Below are positions 48,412 to 60,856 of a stretch of 64,000 nt of DNA, piece after piece. The notes beneath the pieces were generated by a model. That model saw only the letters and a program-made list of their open reading frames with translations. It was not told the DNA's origin and did no database searches. Both the position numbers and the translations under genes were made by a program. The stretch comes from Hypomyces perniciosus (lineage: Eukaryota; Ascomycota; Sordariomycetes; Hypocreales; Hypocreaceae): contig SPDT01000004.1 in the NCBI GenBank assembly GCA_008477525.1, positions 1,550,001 through 1,614,000 of the forward strand, in the 5' to 3' direction. Numbering within the stretch: position 1 is the stretch's first letter; each line of letters starts with the position of its first letter.

Positions 48412-51400
48412 AGCAGTTGTGCAACGATAAGCAGCACCCTACTAATGTACGTCCTGAGACCGAGTGCAGACATCACGCATCTGCATGTAACCTGCCGGCA
48501 AGGCTTGCTGGCTCAGGGAGGGAGGGTGACTCAGGTCGCAAGCTTGGTTATGGGCTTACTACATACATACATACATACATACTCCAACTTGTCTATCGAC
48601 CTTGTGCATGCGGAGTACATACGCACTACACATTCATACGTCGTTGCACACTGCACGTTTGTCGGCCAGTGGCAAACTTCTTCATGTACTACGAGGTAGA
48701 TATGAACGAATATGTCTCGGGAACCTGCCTGCAAAACCTTCCTCGGTCCTGTTTACATTCCGTCATTGCGCTGGCTGTTGGCGGGATACTTGCAAGAGTC
48801 ATGATGCTCACACTGGTATTCGCCAGCATCCGCATGTCCACGGCTCCTCCTCCTATTTGCCCGAACCACGAAAACGATGTTGCAAAGCGCACGAATAAAT
48901 AGCAATTGCACACACCATCAAGCTTATCAGCAGGTAATCCTCCTCATCTTCCGACTGGGCGGTTTTACCGACGTGCCACACACACACATCGCTGGTGAGT
49001 TGTTATGGGAGAGCCATGTCTTTATTTCTCTGCTCTTCTATTCGGTATATACTGCTGCTGCGTGGTGAGCCACTTACAAATCGTGATGTCGCACGGGTCG
49101 AAAATGTGTATGTATATACGAAGGCTCGAGGCTCGAGGCTCAGTCACGCCCCTGAGCGACCACTTACACTGAAGCAACTCCTCTCACTACCTATCTATTA
49201 CATACATACGAAGTACATACACCTTGGTTTTGCGCAAGTCGTAAAAAGCTTGCAGAACACCCACAATTTGGATCATCTGTATGTGTGTACGGTTCTGTTT
49301 AGCCTCAGCCGATTTCAGCCTTATACATAAATAAAACGCAGGAGTGAACTGTTCCATCACCCGGGAGCCTGGAGAATGGGCACACCTCATTCGTGCGCAT
49401 CTCCGTTCCACCCCGGGTTTCATCGCCACGGATGCCTGTCCGGCTGTTGCGATTCACGTGCCGGCCAGGCAGACCCTGTCGACGTGAAAAAACTGTTGGG
49501 CCTTCGGGCCACAGGCAAGCCCAGATAGATGGTGATCGCTCTTGGCTTGTGAAAACCCGATCTAAAAAATGTGAGAGAAAGAAAAAAGAAACAGGGTGAG
49601 GAGTGTGTCTGTACTTCGTACACACGGCAGCATGCACTCCCCACGTGGGCTGTTGGTTCTGCATCAGCCGCAGCTGATGAGGAGGGTTGGCTTGGAAAGC
49701 TTGATACACCCAAACCAAGGTCAACAAACTAAAACCACCACCCTCCTTCGCATGTAATGGATATTTGCTGGTTTAAAGTTTGGGACCCCAAATCTCGCAA
49801 AATCCGGCACCAAATGATACCGATACATCTATCCGCCCGCAATCTGGGGATGTCGTTGCCGGTTTCATAGCCAGCCTCTTTTGCTGAGCCTATCCACGTT
49901 TACGAAGTTTGATATCACCCGCTGAGCTGCATGAGGCCGGAAACGTCAGTACTTGAAACTGGGGTAACCCAGAAGGCATCGTGATTGGCGCTCAAATGCG
50001 CATGGAAATCGCGTTGTGTCCCTTTCTAGAACTGCCACGATGGGGGGATTACCGCGCCATTCATTCCCAGCATCCCTAAAGTTGAGCCCAAGGAAGCTTT
50101 GGGGGTAATTACTTCGTACAATACATCCTTTGCGTGTGCCGTGGCTTGAATCGTACGCTCTCTACCGCAGTATAACTCAGAGCTGGTGTTTCATGTCGAG
50201 TCTTCAACAATCCGGTCGTTTCTATGTTCGGTTAGATGGATGATGGAACTCTGGGAGATCTTCAATTAATCGTTCCCCAGACCCACGGCCCTCCCTAGTT
50301 GGGATGATCAAAGGAAAAATGGCGTTCTGGGGAGAGGCCCCCATCTAACTTTGCCGTGCATGATGCGAACTGTTCATTACAGGTTCTGGTGGTCAATATC
50401 CACATGCATGAAGTCGAAGCCGTTGGTTGTGGCGTAACTCGCATGAATTCATCGAGAACCCCCCTGGGATCCTTGGTATGCGGGAAAGATAAGCTTTTGC
50501 ATTTTTATTTATTTATTATTATCATTATTATTTTATTATATTTATTTTATTTAAAAAATGAAGAAATCAATAAAAGTGCCCTGTGCAATGGCACCGTATG
50601 CTTGTTGTTTGATCGTGACGCCACCAATATGCAGTCTCTAGAGGTAACCAATATTTTATACCTCCATCCGTTTGGTTAGCCCCGGTTGTAATTTCCAATG
50701 ACCAACGAGTCTTATGCGCTGAAGGGTGATTGATGTCGATGCTCATCTTCCGTCGTATTCGTTGGTGTTTTAGTGGATGTGTTGATGTTCATCTATCGCA
50801 TGTACGAAGTAATTCGACGTGATGTGCCCTCCTTATGGGAGGAGATTTACTTCATATAAGACAGGGTCTACTTTTTGTCATACACAGTGGTTGCCTGAAT
50901 GCTTATAAGTCAATGTTATATACTTCGTAATCGGATAGGTGAAGCCAGGCATTTACTACTCTACTGCCTCAATGGAACTGAGCCATAGTCAATGAACTAT
51001 CTACAATGTGGGATAGCCAATGCACTTTGGTTGCTATCCGCTGAAAATAGACAACCACCTCTAGAGTTTAATATATTCTGCTGATGTAATATTGGATGAT
51101 TTTATAGAGGGTGGACCTGGATCGTTTGCTAACCTCATCTTCTGTCCCGCTTAATGTCATCGAGAGTCTCTAGGAGAGGCAACATTGAAAATGACACTCC
51201 TCCTGTACGAGACATTTCCTAGTTACCAGTTAACAGATGCGATGATGCTTGAGGCTGCGAAGATCCTCAGCGAGAACTACGGCATTTGGAAGATCTATCG
51301 TGCAGACCACTAAGTACATGAATAGTCTGACCACCTCTCTGCTGATAATCCAACATTCATCTTTAGGAAGTCGTGTTAAGGTGAATTCTCTTTTCTTCTC

Positions 51401-51794
51401 TCTCTTTTTTGGAGAGAGATATTGCCTGATGCTACCTTAATCTTATATATTGTCACTATCACGGTAGTTGATCGCAAACCAACCACTCGTCACATCATTG
51501 GGCCAGTGAAGAAGGGTGGAAAAGACAGAGTCCTTCTCTTAACCATAACGTTGACGGCCCGTTTTCATGAATAGGATCTGGAACCTTTGTTGATATTGGA
51601 ACTCCACAACCTTGTTCTCGAGAAGAGCCAGGGACGGCGAGAGGGATAGACATGTCACAAACTCTGATGAAGGGATTGGACATTCAATGAGACATCCAAT
51701 GTCCATGGCCAACCCGCAATTACCAGCAAAAATGGTTTTCTATTTGACCACGCATGCTTTTGGTATATCCCCGTCTATCATTAGACCAAAACCC

Positions 51795-53668
51795 TTAAAA
51801 GTCATTGTCATCAGAGCCAGACACAATGACGTTGTTAACCTTGAGAACCATCCGACATAATTGCGTCGCCAATTGCAGTTGTTGCTTCTTGCTAATCAAT
51901 GGGTCAATCACAAACGCGCTCTTCATGTCGTTGTCGCCTCGTCCCATGCAGTCAACACCAAGCCTTCCTCGGTCGCTGGGTCCGGCCTTCACTTGCTGAC
52001 TCTTCACCTCCGCCAAGGTTGAGATGGAGTTAAGGCCGCTGTTTTCGGCCAGGGCCATAGGAATGGCATCCAGAGCCTCGGCAAAGGCACGCATGGCGTA
52101 CTGCTCGAGACCAGGGGTCTTGCCCGCAGCATCTTCCACTGCGAGTGAGCAGGCAATCTCTGCAGCACCACCTCCGTACACAACTCGGTTGTCCCGCACC
52201 AAGTTTCGTACGACGCATAGGGCATCGTGCAAGGATCGCTTAGCCTCATCGATAATCTGGCCTTTGTTAGCTACTGCTCAGATCAAACACATTGGGGTTA
52301 TGTCATACCATCTTGTTGCTTCCTCGGACGAAAACCGTTACGGCTCTGGTGTTTGCACACTCCTCAATCACAAGCATCTTCTCTCTGGTTGTGCCAAACG
52401 TCATTTCTCTCACGACACCAGCGGTACCGAGCTTCTCTGGCTTCAAGTCCTCGAATCGAGGCACTATTCTGCCGTTGGTAGCAATGGCAACCAGCTCGAT
52501 CTCGGGTCCACCAACCCACCGAACAGCTGGGAGCTTGTTCTGCAACAGCAAGTGGTTCGCCTCATCGTCGAATCCCCACTGGCAGATGGCCAAGTTGGCA
52601 CCGGTGTCCTTGATCTGTTGGATCATCTCCACAAACTTTTCCTTCTCATAGTTTTGCAGTTTCTTGAACTCCTCAACGCTGGTAATGTCGAGATGGTGCT
52701 TAGTCTTGGGCTTGGGGGGCTCGAAAGCGCAGGTCAAGATGGCGATCTTCGCGTCTCGGACCTCCGAGGGCATCTGGGGGTGGGAGAAGTCCTTGTCGAT
52801 GATGACACCCTTGACGAGTAATGTATCCTCTAGAGAGCCTCCAACCTTTCCATCCACCTTGATCAGCTCGAAATCGACGTCCTTTCGCTCGAGGTCAGCC
52901 ACTGACAGAACAGCGTCGACGGCGATTTTGGCAAACTGGTCATGGGCCTTTGAAACAATCTTGCTTCCCAAGCTTGTCCGTGCAACCTTGAGCAGATTGG
53001 AATTCTCCTCCTTTGTGAACTCGATGGTATCTGAGATCTTGTCCAGCTCCGCAACGGCAATGTCACAGGCCTGATCGTAGCCGTCGGCAATACGAATAGG
53101 GTGGATGCCCTTGTCGATGAGGTCGGCAGCCTGCTCGAGCAGAGCTCCAGCAAGGACAACAACACCGGTGGTACCGTCGCCAATCTCTTCATCTTGTGAT
53201 TTTGAAAGCTCGACGAGCAGCTTCGCAACGTGATGGCTAATTTCCATCTGCTGCAGGATGGTGGCTCCATCGTTCGTGACAGTGATATCGCCATCAGAGG
53301 AAATTAGGATTTTGTCGAGACCGCGGGGACCGAGGGACGTCTTGACAAGGTTGGCGACTGTTCGAGCTGCTAGGATGTGCGATTTGACGGCTTCGTTGCC
53401 AAACTGGCGCTTCTTCTTCCCCTGACTAGACCGCTGTCAGATACTGGTTGGCACCTGGGATGCTGGGAAACTCAAACTCACTCTCTGACAACGATGAAGG
53501 GACGACCCTGCTCATCCTTTATCATCGTCGCTGTTTGGACTCGACATCAGCTGTGAATCGTTATTCTCGGGCCTCTGGGTCTTTACCGTTGGAAACATCT
53601 AGATCTGGCGAGTGTTAGCTTGGACTACCCTGGCCTCTTTGCGGTGTACCCGACTTACTCAACGCCAT
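51795..53668 (-). CDS. CCT5: T-complex protein 1 subunit epsilon (CCT5)
   Basis: Subunit of the cytosolic TRiC/CCT chaperonin that folds actin, tubulin and WD40 proteins using ATP. Exons on the minus strand: 53668-53659 (10 nt), 53604-53587 (18 nt), 53530-53482 (49 nt), 53425-52309 and 52256-51795; four GT..AG introns of 52-56 nt. The joined frame is 551 aa, the usual length. The N-terminus reads [24 protein letters not shown], then RDQGKKKRQ. ATP-site motifs: [30 protein letters not shown] and, near the C-terminus, [10 protein letters not shown]. The string [16 protein letters not shown] and the ending [16 protein letters not shown] place it in the epsilon subfamily rather than other CCT subunits. 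The two tiny first exons were fixed by phase and by family N-terminus. Divergent from HBS1 with about 690 bp between the ATGs. Confidence 0.96.
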
Positions 53669-54359
53669 TTTGGCTGGGGCCCGTCTGCCGTGGAAGTTGT
53701 ACTGGAGAGGCAGGAGTGAATTATCGTGAGACAAACAGAATAACCCCTGCTATTTGGCGACAGAGTATAGCTTCAAGCTTCAAACAGTCGTGCCCGAATT
53801 TTTCGAGTATTGGGGGGTTGCCTTCCACCACCACTACCACCCACCAACCAATGGTGCGGGACACGGGAAAAGTAAAGTCCGCCATCCGATGAATGCCTAA
53901 CACCTAACACACCCCGCCAAACCCGCCAAACCCGCCATGTACTTCGTACCAAAGCTCCTTTTGCCCCTCCATGACTTAATCAAGCTCAAAGTTGCCCCTC
54001 ATCAGCCTAGATTCAGCCCGTTGTAGCCTTGCAGGACGCTCGTGATTTTTATCGGACTTTTCCTCCCTTCGCAGTTCCAAGTCTATCGTTGCTTTTCTGG
54101 TGCTTTTTTACAGTGGAATTTCATAACCTTATTGGAGGCTGAAACTCGAGAGGAAACGCTATTGCGATCCACGCAACCTGTCCTCTCACAAATCTCCTAT
54201 AAAGCTTCTCTACGTCAATTCTTGGACACGAACGAAGAAAGGACACAGGGAACCCGTGCATCATCCCGCACAACCTTTGGGGCCTCAAGCATCGCGCCGA
54301 CTTTCCAATACCAACTCCGACTAACACCACTTGTTTAACGTCAATTATTTCCCGTCGCA
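53669..54359. promoter_or_regulatory. Shared divergent promoter region of CCT5 and HBS1
   Basis: 691 bp between the two start codons. It contains a short tandem of AACCCGCC/AAACCCGCC (about 53914-53937) and CT-rich stretches before the HBS1 ATG. Both genes must start transcription within it, so regulation may be coupled. No TATA box is obvious. Confidence 0.55.
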
Positions 54360-56929
54360 ATGGCTCCACCACCTGCTTACGATGACGACGACTTGTATGA
54401 CTCAGACGGCATCGAGGAGGAAGAGGAGGACGAGCTGAGTGCCGAGGACAAAATCGCCATGGAAAATGGGACGGCCGAAGTGCGAAAGGCCCTCGGGAAA
54501 GAGGTCAACAAAATCACCCTGAAGCAAATACAAGATGCCCTATGGCATTACTACTACGACGTCGACAAATCCGTTACCTACCTGACCAAGACCTTCATTG
54601 CGCCAGCGCCGAAACCCGCGCCAAAGAAGGCACCAGAAGGTAAGCTTGGAGCGATCTCTTTTTCTGGTACGCAAGGCATTTTTTCAGGAGTCGCCGGAGC
54701 AGACCATGAGTCCCCTGAGCGTGGCAGACGTTGCGACAGTCTCTTCCCCATCTTGGGGAAGCCTCGGATATCCCCTTGGCTGTATTTTGCAGATATGCCA
54801 TGGTTGAACATACCCAAGGATCGTGAGACCATTTTTCTCGAGCCACCGCACCGTCCTGGTGGGCTTCTGGGAGGTGGCGACGGCGCCCCCAAAATGTCCA
54901 AACTTCAGGCCCTGGCAGCTGCAAGGAAGAAAAAGAACGAGGAGAAAAAGGAGCAACAGAAGCTCTCACAGACAGAAAAGGGTGTGAATGAGCTGTCTCT
55001 GTCGGACGAGCGTTGCAAAGAAAATGTGGGACTTGCCTCGAAGTTGAAGAGCCAGAGGATGCGAAATGAACCAGCGTCACATTCAACTACCCCGACCATA
55101 TCACCACTATCATCTCATCAGGGACAGAAGCAAAATATCCAGAATACCAACCTGGAGCTAAATGCTACATTTACTGCTGATAACCTTGAAAATCCGACAC
55201 CTAACGTCGAAGAGAAAGGGGACATGGTCATGAGCGCGCAACATTCCCCTTCTGCATTCGCTCGCACGCTTTTCGGGTCTGCTCCAGAGGCGGGGAAATC
55301 ACACCGACAGGATGTTTTTGCAATGCCCTACACACAGTCATCTTCCTTCTTCGCCACAGCATTTTCAGAGCCTAGTCCAGACGATATTGTGCTCGCAGCT
55401 CAGGCGAAAGGTTCGAGTTTTGCAAGGGCAAAATAATGGGCTAATTCTAATTTTTGATCCAGCGGGGAAGAAAGCCCCAACCACGCCAAAGACCACCAAG
55501 AAGACCCAAAAGAACGATGATGCCTCCAATGAAACTGGAGCCACAAGTGCTATCTCAAATCTCAAGATCAACGAAGCCCCTCCTCCTAAGAGTAAAGGCC
55601 TTGATGTTATCAAAGAGTTTGAGCAGAGCACTAGCAAGAGGTCCACAAGCTTTGTGGTTGTAGGTATGTTTCTAGATTTTGCCACTCTCTGTTGCGAAAA
55701 TAGCAATGCTGATCAAACTAGGACATGTTGATGCTGGAAAAAGCACATTGATGGGCCGCCTTCTACTGGAGCTTAAACTTGTAGAAGAGCGTACAGTCGA
55801 TAAGTACCGGAGACAGGCTGAAAAGTCTGGAAAGCAGTCCTTCGCTTTGGCCTGGGTCATGGACCAGAGAAGTGAAGAACGAGACCGAGGAGTGACAATT
55901 GATATCGCTACCAATCATTTTGACACGGAGAGGACGAAATTCACTATTCTTGACGCCCCAGGACATCGGGACTTTGTTCCCAATATGATTGCAGGTGCTA
56001 GCCAGGCCGACTTTGCCATCCTTGTCATCGACGCCAACACCGGAGCATACGAGAGGGGGTTGAAAGGACAAACCCGGGAGCACGTCTTGCTCCTCCGAAG
56101 TCTAGGAGTTCAGCGGCTAGTGGTTGCTGTTAACAAGCTTGACATGGTGGGATGGTCCCAAGACCGATTTAAGGAGATTTCAGAGGAGGTTTCCGGCTTC
56201 TTGACGGGCCTTGGCTTCCAAGAAAAAGCGGCCATGTTCGTTCCAATATCGGGTTTGAACGGAGACAATATTGTCCGAAGAGCGGAAGACGAAGCTGCAT
56301 CATGGTACACGGGGCCGACTTTGATAGAAGGATTGGAGACGTCAGCGCCATCGTCGACCCGGGCATTGAAGAAGCCTTTCCGGATGGCCATATCGGAGGT
56401 GTTCCGCTCACAACAGGGAACAACAACGCTCGCTGGTCGCATTGATTCCGGAACGATCCAAATCGGAGATGCTCTGTTGGTGCAACCTAGTGGGGAGACA
56501 GCTTACATCAAATCCATCATGGTGGACACGGCGGCACAAGAGTGGGCTGTGGCGGGCCAAAATGTCAGCCTGGCTTTAACGAATATTGATCCTATTCATA
56601 TCCGGATTGGCGACATAATTTGCCACATAACGGATCCTATCAACATTGGCGACACGTTTACAATGAAGGCCATGGCCTTCGATCACTTGATGCCGATGCC
56701 AGTGGATCTTCACCGTGGTAGACTTCATGCTGCGGGCCAGATCCAGTCTATAGCAGCGACGCTGGACAAGTCTACTGGTGAAGTAGTCAAAAAGAAGCCT
56801 AAGGTGGTTCAACCTGGAGGAGTGGCTCGTATTTTGATCAAGTTGGAGTCGAAGGTGCCATTGGAGCCCGGCCAGCGGGTAGTGATTCGAAGTGGGGGTG
56901 AAACTATAGCCGCCGGACTGTTAGAGTGA
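54360..56929 (+). CDS. HBS1: Hbs1-type translational GTPase (ribosome rescue, eRF3/EF1A family)
   Basis: Partner of Dom34/Pelota in dissociating stalled ribosomes (no-go and non-stop decay). Proposed exons: 54360-54639, 54688-55410, 55463-55663, 55722-56929, giving 803 aa. Introns 2 and 3 (52 and 58 nt) are fixed by frame: AAQAKA-GKKAPTTPK and SFVVVG-HVDAGKST. The N-terminal Hbs1 domain ends near residue 80 (ITLKQIQDALWHYYYDVDKSVTYL). GTPase motifs: G1 GHVDAGKST (from residue 402), switch I/G2 RGVTID, G3 DAPGH, G4 NKLD, and a G5-like SGLN. Two beta-barrel domains follow, to GGETIAAGLLE. The linker carries MPWLNIP, GGLLGG, KMSKLQALAAARKKK, SAFARTLFG and EPSPDDIVL. The first intron is uncertain: donor 54640 can use acceptor 54687 (48 nt) or 54792 (153 nt), both in frame, and retention is also open. 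Confidence 0.94.
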
Positions 56930-57857
56930 GCGTACGGAGTACGAAGTAGTGCTAGGACTATCTACATATTGTATAGGCATGGGTGTTATGGTTGGTTTGA
57001 AGCAATGAATTGAGGCTGAAATGAACACGTTGGCACAAAGCTGTCTTGATGTTTCTTCCCATTGAGCTTAGACATGGTATTGTCATAGTAGCATGTGTTG
57101 ATTAGGCAGCTGAGTTGAGTTATCAGTTGCAGAATTGTGCCGCAATTTAGAATTAAGCTGCGAATGCCTCCGGAGACAATGTATGTTTAGCATTGGTAAC
57201 TTACTATTAGTATCTACAACGTGGCAACTTTACATGACGCCTTAGCGTCCTTCCATACGAAGTACGCAGTCAGCACAATGATTAATTTAGCTCTGAGTCA
57301 TCTTCATCTTCCTATGGAAGGGCACCGAAGGTAACGAGGGCAATCGTGTCCTCTTTGGAGGGGCGAAATGGGGAAGCTCAAACGCCGCGCCCTGAGCATT
57401 GGCGTTTGTGGAAGTTGTGGTGAAAGCCGGCATGCCACCGAAGATCCGCCCGGTGCGTGATCGCCGCCTGCACTGTACGCTTGTATATAAGCCAAGATAT
57501 ACTTATACAGTGTGAACTCTCCCCCGTCTCCCCTGTCACGTGGGGTCGATCCTCTGGGACCCCTGTTTGGCGCACGCAGGGACCCGTATCTTGCCAACTT
57601 ACCTGAAATCTGGCCTTTTTGACTTCCACTCTGCGGCGGCATTCATAAGCGCTGCCATCGTCGCCTCTTCTCCAACCCGCCTTTTTTTTCTCACCAACAG
57701 CAAAAAAAGATACCCATTCCCCTTCCCTTGGTGAACACAGCCGGCTTGAGGACAGTTATTCGACCTCGCTGCGTTGGATTGTTGCGATTCTCTCTTCTTA
57801 ACGTATACTTCGCACGGCGCCTTGGACCGGAGCACACCCACAACACATCTTCCCACA
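56930..57857. promoter_or_regulatory. HBS1 3' region and BiP promoter
   Basis: 928 bp. A TACGGAGTA copy lies at 56933, 3 bp after the HBS1 stop. Upstream of BiP I see TATATAA at 57484-57490 and a CACGTG E-box-like palindrome at 57537-57542. BiP genes are usually induced by the unfolded-protein response through Hac1 sites; I cannot identify a certain UPRE by eye. The 5'UTR would be about 300 nt if the TATA is used. Confidence 0.5.
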
Positions 57858-60093
57858 ATGGCTCGTTCACGGAGCTCGCTGGCCCTCGGGCTGGGTCTGC
57901 TCTGTTGGATCACACTCCTCTTCGCTCCTCTAGCTTTTGTTCAGACCGCCAAGGCGGATTCCGTTGAGGATACCGACTATGGAACTGTTATCGGCATTGT
58001 AAGTGGACATACAGACATGTCGCCTGTTCGACTGCGGTCGCTAACCTGTTTGCGCTCTAGGACTTGGGTACCACTTACAGCTGCGTCGGTGTGATGCAGA
58101 AGGGCAAGGTTGAGATTCTCGTCAACGATCAGGGCAACCGAATTACTCCCTCCTACGTGGCTTTCACCGATGAGGAGCGTCTGGTTGGCGACTCAGCCAA
58201 GAACCAGGCCGCCGCCAACCCCACCAACACCATCTACGATGTCAAGTCAGTTCTGCCCTAACACCTCTTGGGGGCTGTGGAATCTCGTTGCTAACATGTC
58301 GCAGGCGCCTGATTGGCCGCAAGTTCCTTGAGAAGGATATCCAGAACGACATCAAGCACTTCCCCTACAAGGTCATCAACAAGGATGGCAAGCCCATCGT
58401 TCAGGTCCAGGTGAACGGCGAAAAGAAGCAGTTCACCCCTGAGGAGGTTTCCGCCATGATCCTTACCAAGATGAAGGAGGTGGCCGAGTCCTACTTGGGC
58501 AAGAAGGTTACCCACGCCGTTGTTACCGTTCCGGCGTACTTCAACGTAAGTGGTGCCTGACCACCCGGCAAACATACATCTTGCTAACAACCCGCAGGAC
58601 AACCAGCGACAGGCCACCAAGGATGCCGGTATCATTGCCGGCCTCAACGTCCTTCGAATTGTCAACGAGCCCACTGCCGCCGCTATCGCCTATGGTCTGG
58701 ACAAGACCTCTGGTGAGCGCCAGATCATCGTCTATGATCTTGGTGGTGGTACCTTCGATGTGTCCCTGCTCTCCATTGAAAACGGTGTCTTCGAGGTCCT
58801 GGCCACCGCCGGTGACACCCATCTTGGTGGTGAGGATTTCGACCAGCGCATCATCAACTACTTCGCCAAGTCCTACAACAAGAAGAACGGCGTTGACGTC
58901 ACCAAGGACCTCAAGGCCATGGGCAAGTTGAAGCGCGAGGCTGAAAAGGCCAAGCGAACTCTCTCTTCGCAGATGAGCACCCGTATCGAGATCGAGGCTT
59001 TCTTCGAGGGCAAGGACTTCTCCGAGACCTTCACCCGAGCCAAGTTTGAGGAGCTCAACATTGATCTCTTCAAGAAGACCCTCAAGCCTGTCGAGCAGGT
59101 TCTCAAGGACGCCAACGTCAAGAAGAGCGAGGTTGATGACATCGTTCTGGTTGGTGGTTCTACTCGTATCCCCAAGGTTCAGGCCTTGATCGAGGAGTAC
59201 TTCGGAGGCAAGAAGGCTTCCAAGGGTATCAACCCCGACGAGGCTGTTGCTTTCGGTGCCGCTGTCCAGGCTGGTGTTCTTGCTGGCGAGTATGGTACTG
59301 AGGACATCGTCCTGATGGATGTCAACCCTCTTACCCTTGGTATTGAGACTACTGGCGGAGTCATGACCAAGCTGATCCCCCGCAACACTCCTATCCCCAC
59401 TCGCAAGAGTCAGATCTTCTCGACCGCCGCTGATAACCAGCCCGTTGTCTTGATCCAGGTCTACGAGGGTGAGCGTTCTCTGACCAAGGACAACAACCTT
59501 CTCGGAAAGTTCGAGCTCACTGGCATTCCCCCTGCCCCCCGTGGTGTTCCCCAGATCGAGGTTTCCTTCGAGCTGGATGCCAACGGTATTCTCAAGGTGT
59601 CTGCCCACGACAAGGGCACTGGCAAGCAGGAGTCCATCACCATCACCAACGACAAGGGCCGTCTCACCCAGGAGGAGATTGACCGCATGGTTGCCGAGGC
59701 TGAGAAGTACGCCGAGGAGGACAAGGCCACCCGTGAGCGTATTGAGGCCCGAAACGGTCTTGAGAACTACGCTTTCAACCTGAAGAACCAGGTCAACGAC
59801 GCCGAGGGTCTTGGTGGCAAGATTGACGAGGAGGACAAGGAGACTGTAAGTTCAGCTGATTTCCGCTTGATCAAAAAGTTCCCTGATGACTAACATTTTA
59901 CTAGATCCTCGACGCTGTCAAGGAGGCAACTGAGTGGCTCGAGCAGAACGGCGCTGAAGCCACCACTGAGGACTTGGAGGAGCAGAAGGAGAAGCTGTCC
60001 AACGTCGCCTACCCCATCACCTCCAAGGTGTACCAGGGTGCTGGTGGCAGTGGTGCGACAGAGGAGGAGGGTGACTTCCACGACGAACTGTAA
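57858..60093 (+). CDS. bipA: ER-lumenal Hsp70 chaperone BiP/Kar2
   Basis: ATP-driven Hsp70 of the endoplasmic reticulum, used for translocation, folding, ERAD and UPR sensing. Exons: 57858-57998, 58061-58245, 58305-58545, 58598-59845, 59905-60093; introns of 62, 59, 52 and 59 nt. All junctions restore conserved motifs, for example [14 protein letters not shown] and [15 protein letters not shown]. Total 667 aa. Residues 1 to about 33 are a signal peptide (hydrophobic [18 protein letters not shown], then QTAKA). The nucleotide-binding domain has [18 protein letters not shown] and GGSTRIPK. The linker/substrate domain includes [14 protein letters not shown] and [12 protein letters not shown]. 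The C-terminus is HDEL, the ER-retrieval signal. The start is at a CACAATGG context with the signal peptide directly after it. Codon use is visibly biased to C-ending codons, as expected for a highly expressed gene. Confidence 0.98.
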
Positions 60094-60856
60094 AATGTAT
60101 AGATGTCATATTTCCATTTTTAGAGGAACCACAGAAGTTCCCCCGGTGTTTTTGTCGGTCATGGCGCTGGATCTGGCTTAGGTAAAATCTACATGCAGCC
60201 TGCAATGTCAAGTAGACGCATAGATTGAACTCTTGAACTCCGTGTCCAGATGAAACCATGTCCATCGTGAATTCGTAGAAGTTTGTCTCCCAATGCGTCG
60301 TATACCCGCCATGGCGGATTTCAGGAGTAATATTTGGTGTTGCTATTATTTGCATCTGACGATTGATTGTATTTTCTTTACACATGTCATTTCTGTCTGT
60401 CCTGGTTCATTGTACCATCTGCTTATACTCATTTGCGTGAAAGTCCTTTGCGCTGGAGAGGCAAGGCAGATTTCAACCAGCTGAATTCAACGATACACAA
60501 ACTATCAGCTCGGACTGTAGTCTGTCTATATGCCTGCATCTACAGATCATTTAGTTAATTACTTCCAGCTCAACTCGTGACTGTGCAAGTGGTCAGAAAC
60601 ATTATCTCCTTGTGATCAACTGCTCAGTCTTTGCTCTCATTATACAATGATGCACCTAAGCTTCAACTCACCTCAAGTTCACCGACTGATCTCATTCCTT
60701 ATGAAATGGAGGGAAATAGAAAATCACCCATAGCGGATAACTAATTCTCTTCCTTTCCTCATACACTGCAAAAGAAACGCACTTCTCTCAACCTCCCCCC
60801 TTCATCGAAAAGTGCTGCACACATTCATTCACATCCGCCTCCAACACCGATTCACC
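60094..60856. other. Intergenic between BiP and the next gene
   Basis: 763 bp holding the BiP 3'UTR and the promoter of the gene at 60857 (CT-rich stretch at about 60745-60800 before its ATG). No separate gene supported. Confidence 0.5.

Larger units (their letters stand above)
45332..51794. other. 6.5-kb tract without credible protein genes; microsatellite-rich
   Basis: Frames up to about 208 codons exist but run through simple repeats, overlap on both strands and lack domains. Contents: (AGCAGT)n, a perfect 26-bp palindrome carrying two TACGGAGTA copies, a GGACTT/GGACTC array, (CA)n-(TAC)n, an (ATAC)n at about 48559-48582, and a TACTCCGTA at 48161. The left end is the promoter side of the CHY gene and the right end the 3' region of CCT5. 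Confidence 0.55.

Noticed and set aside
48094..48699. 201-codon plus-strand frame
   Set aside because: Runs straight through the CA/TAC microsatellites (poly Thr-His and poly-Tyr); no domain.
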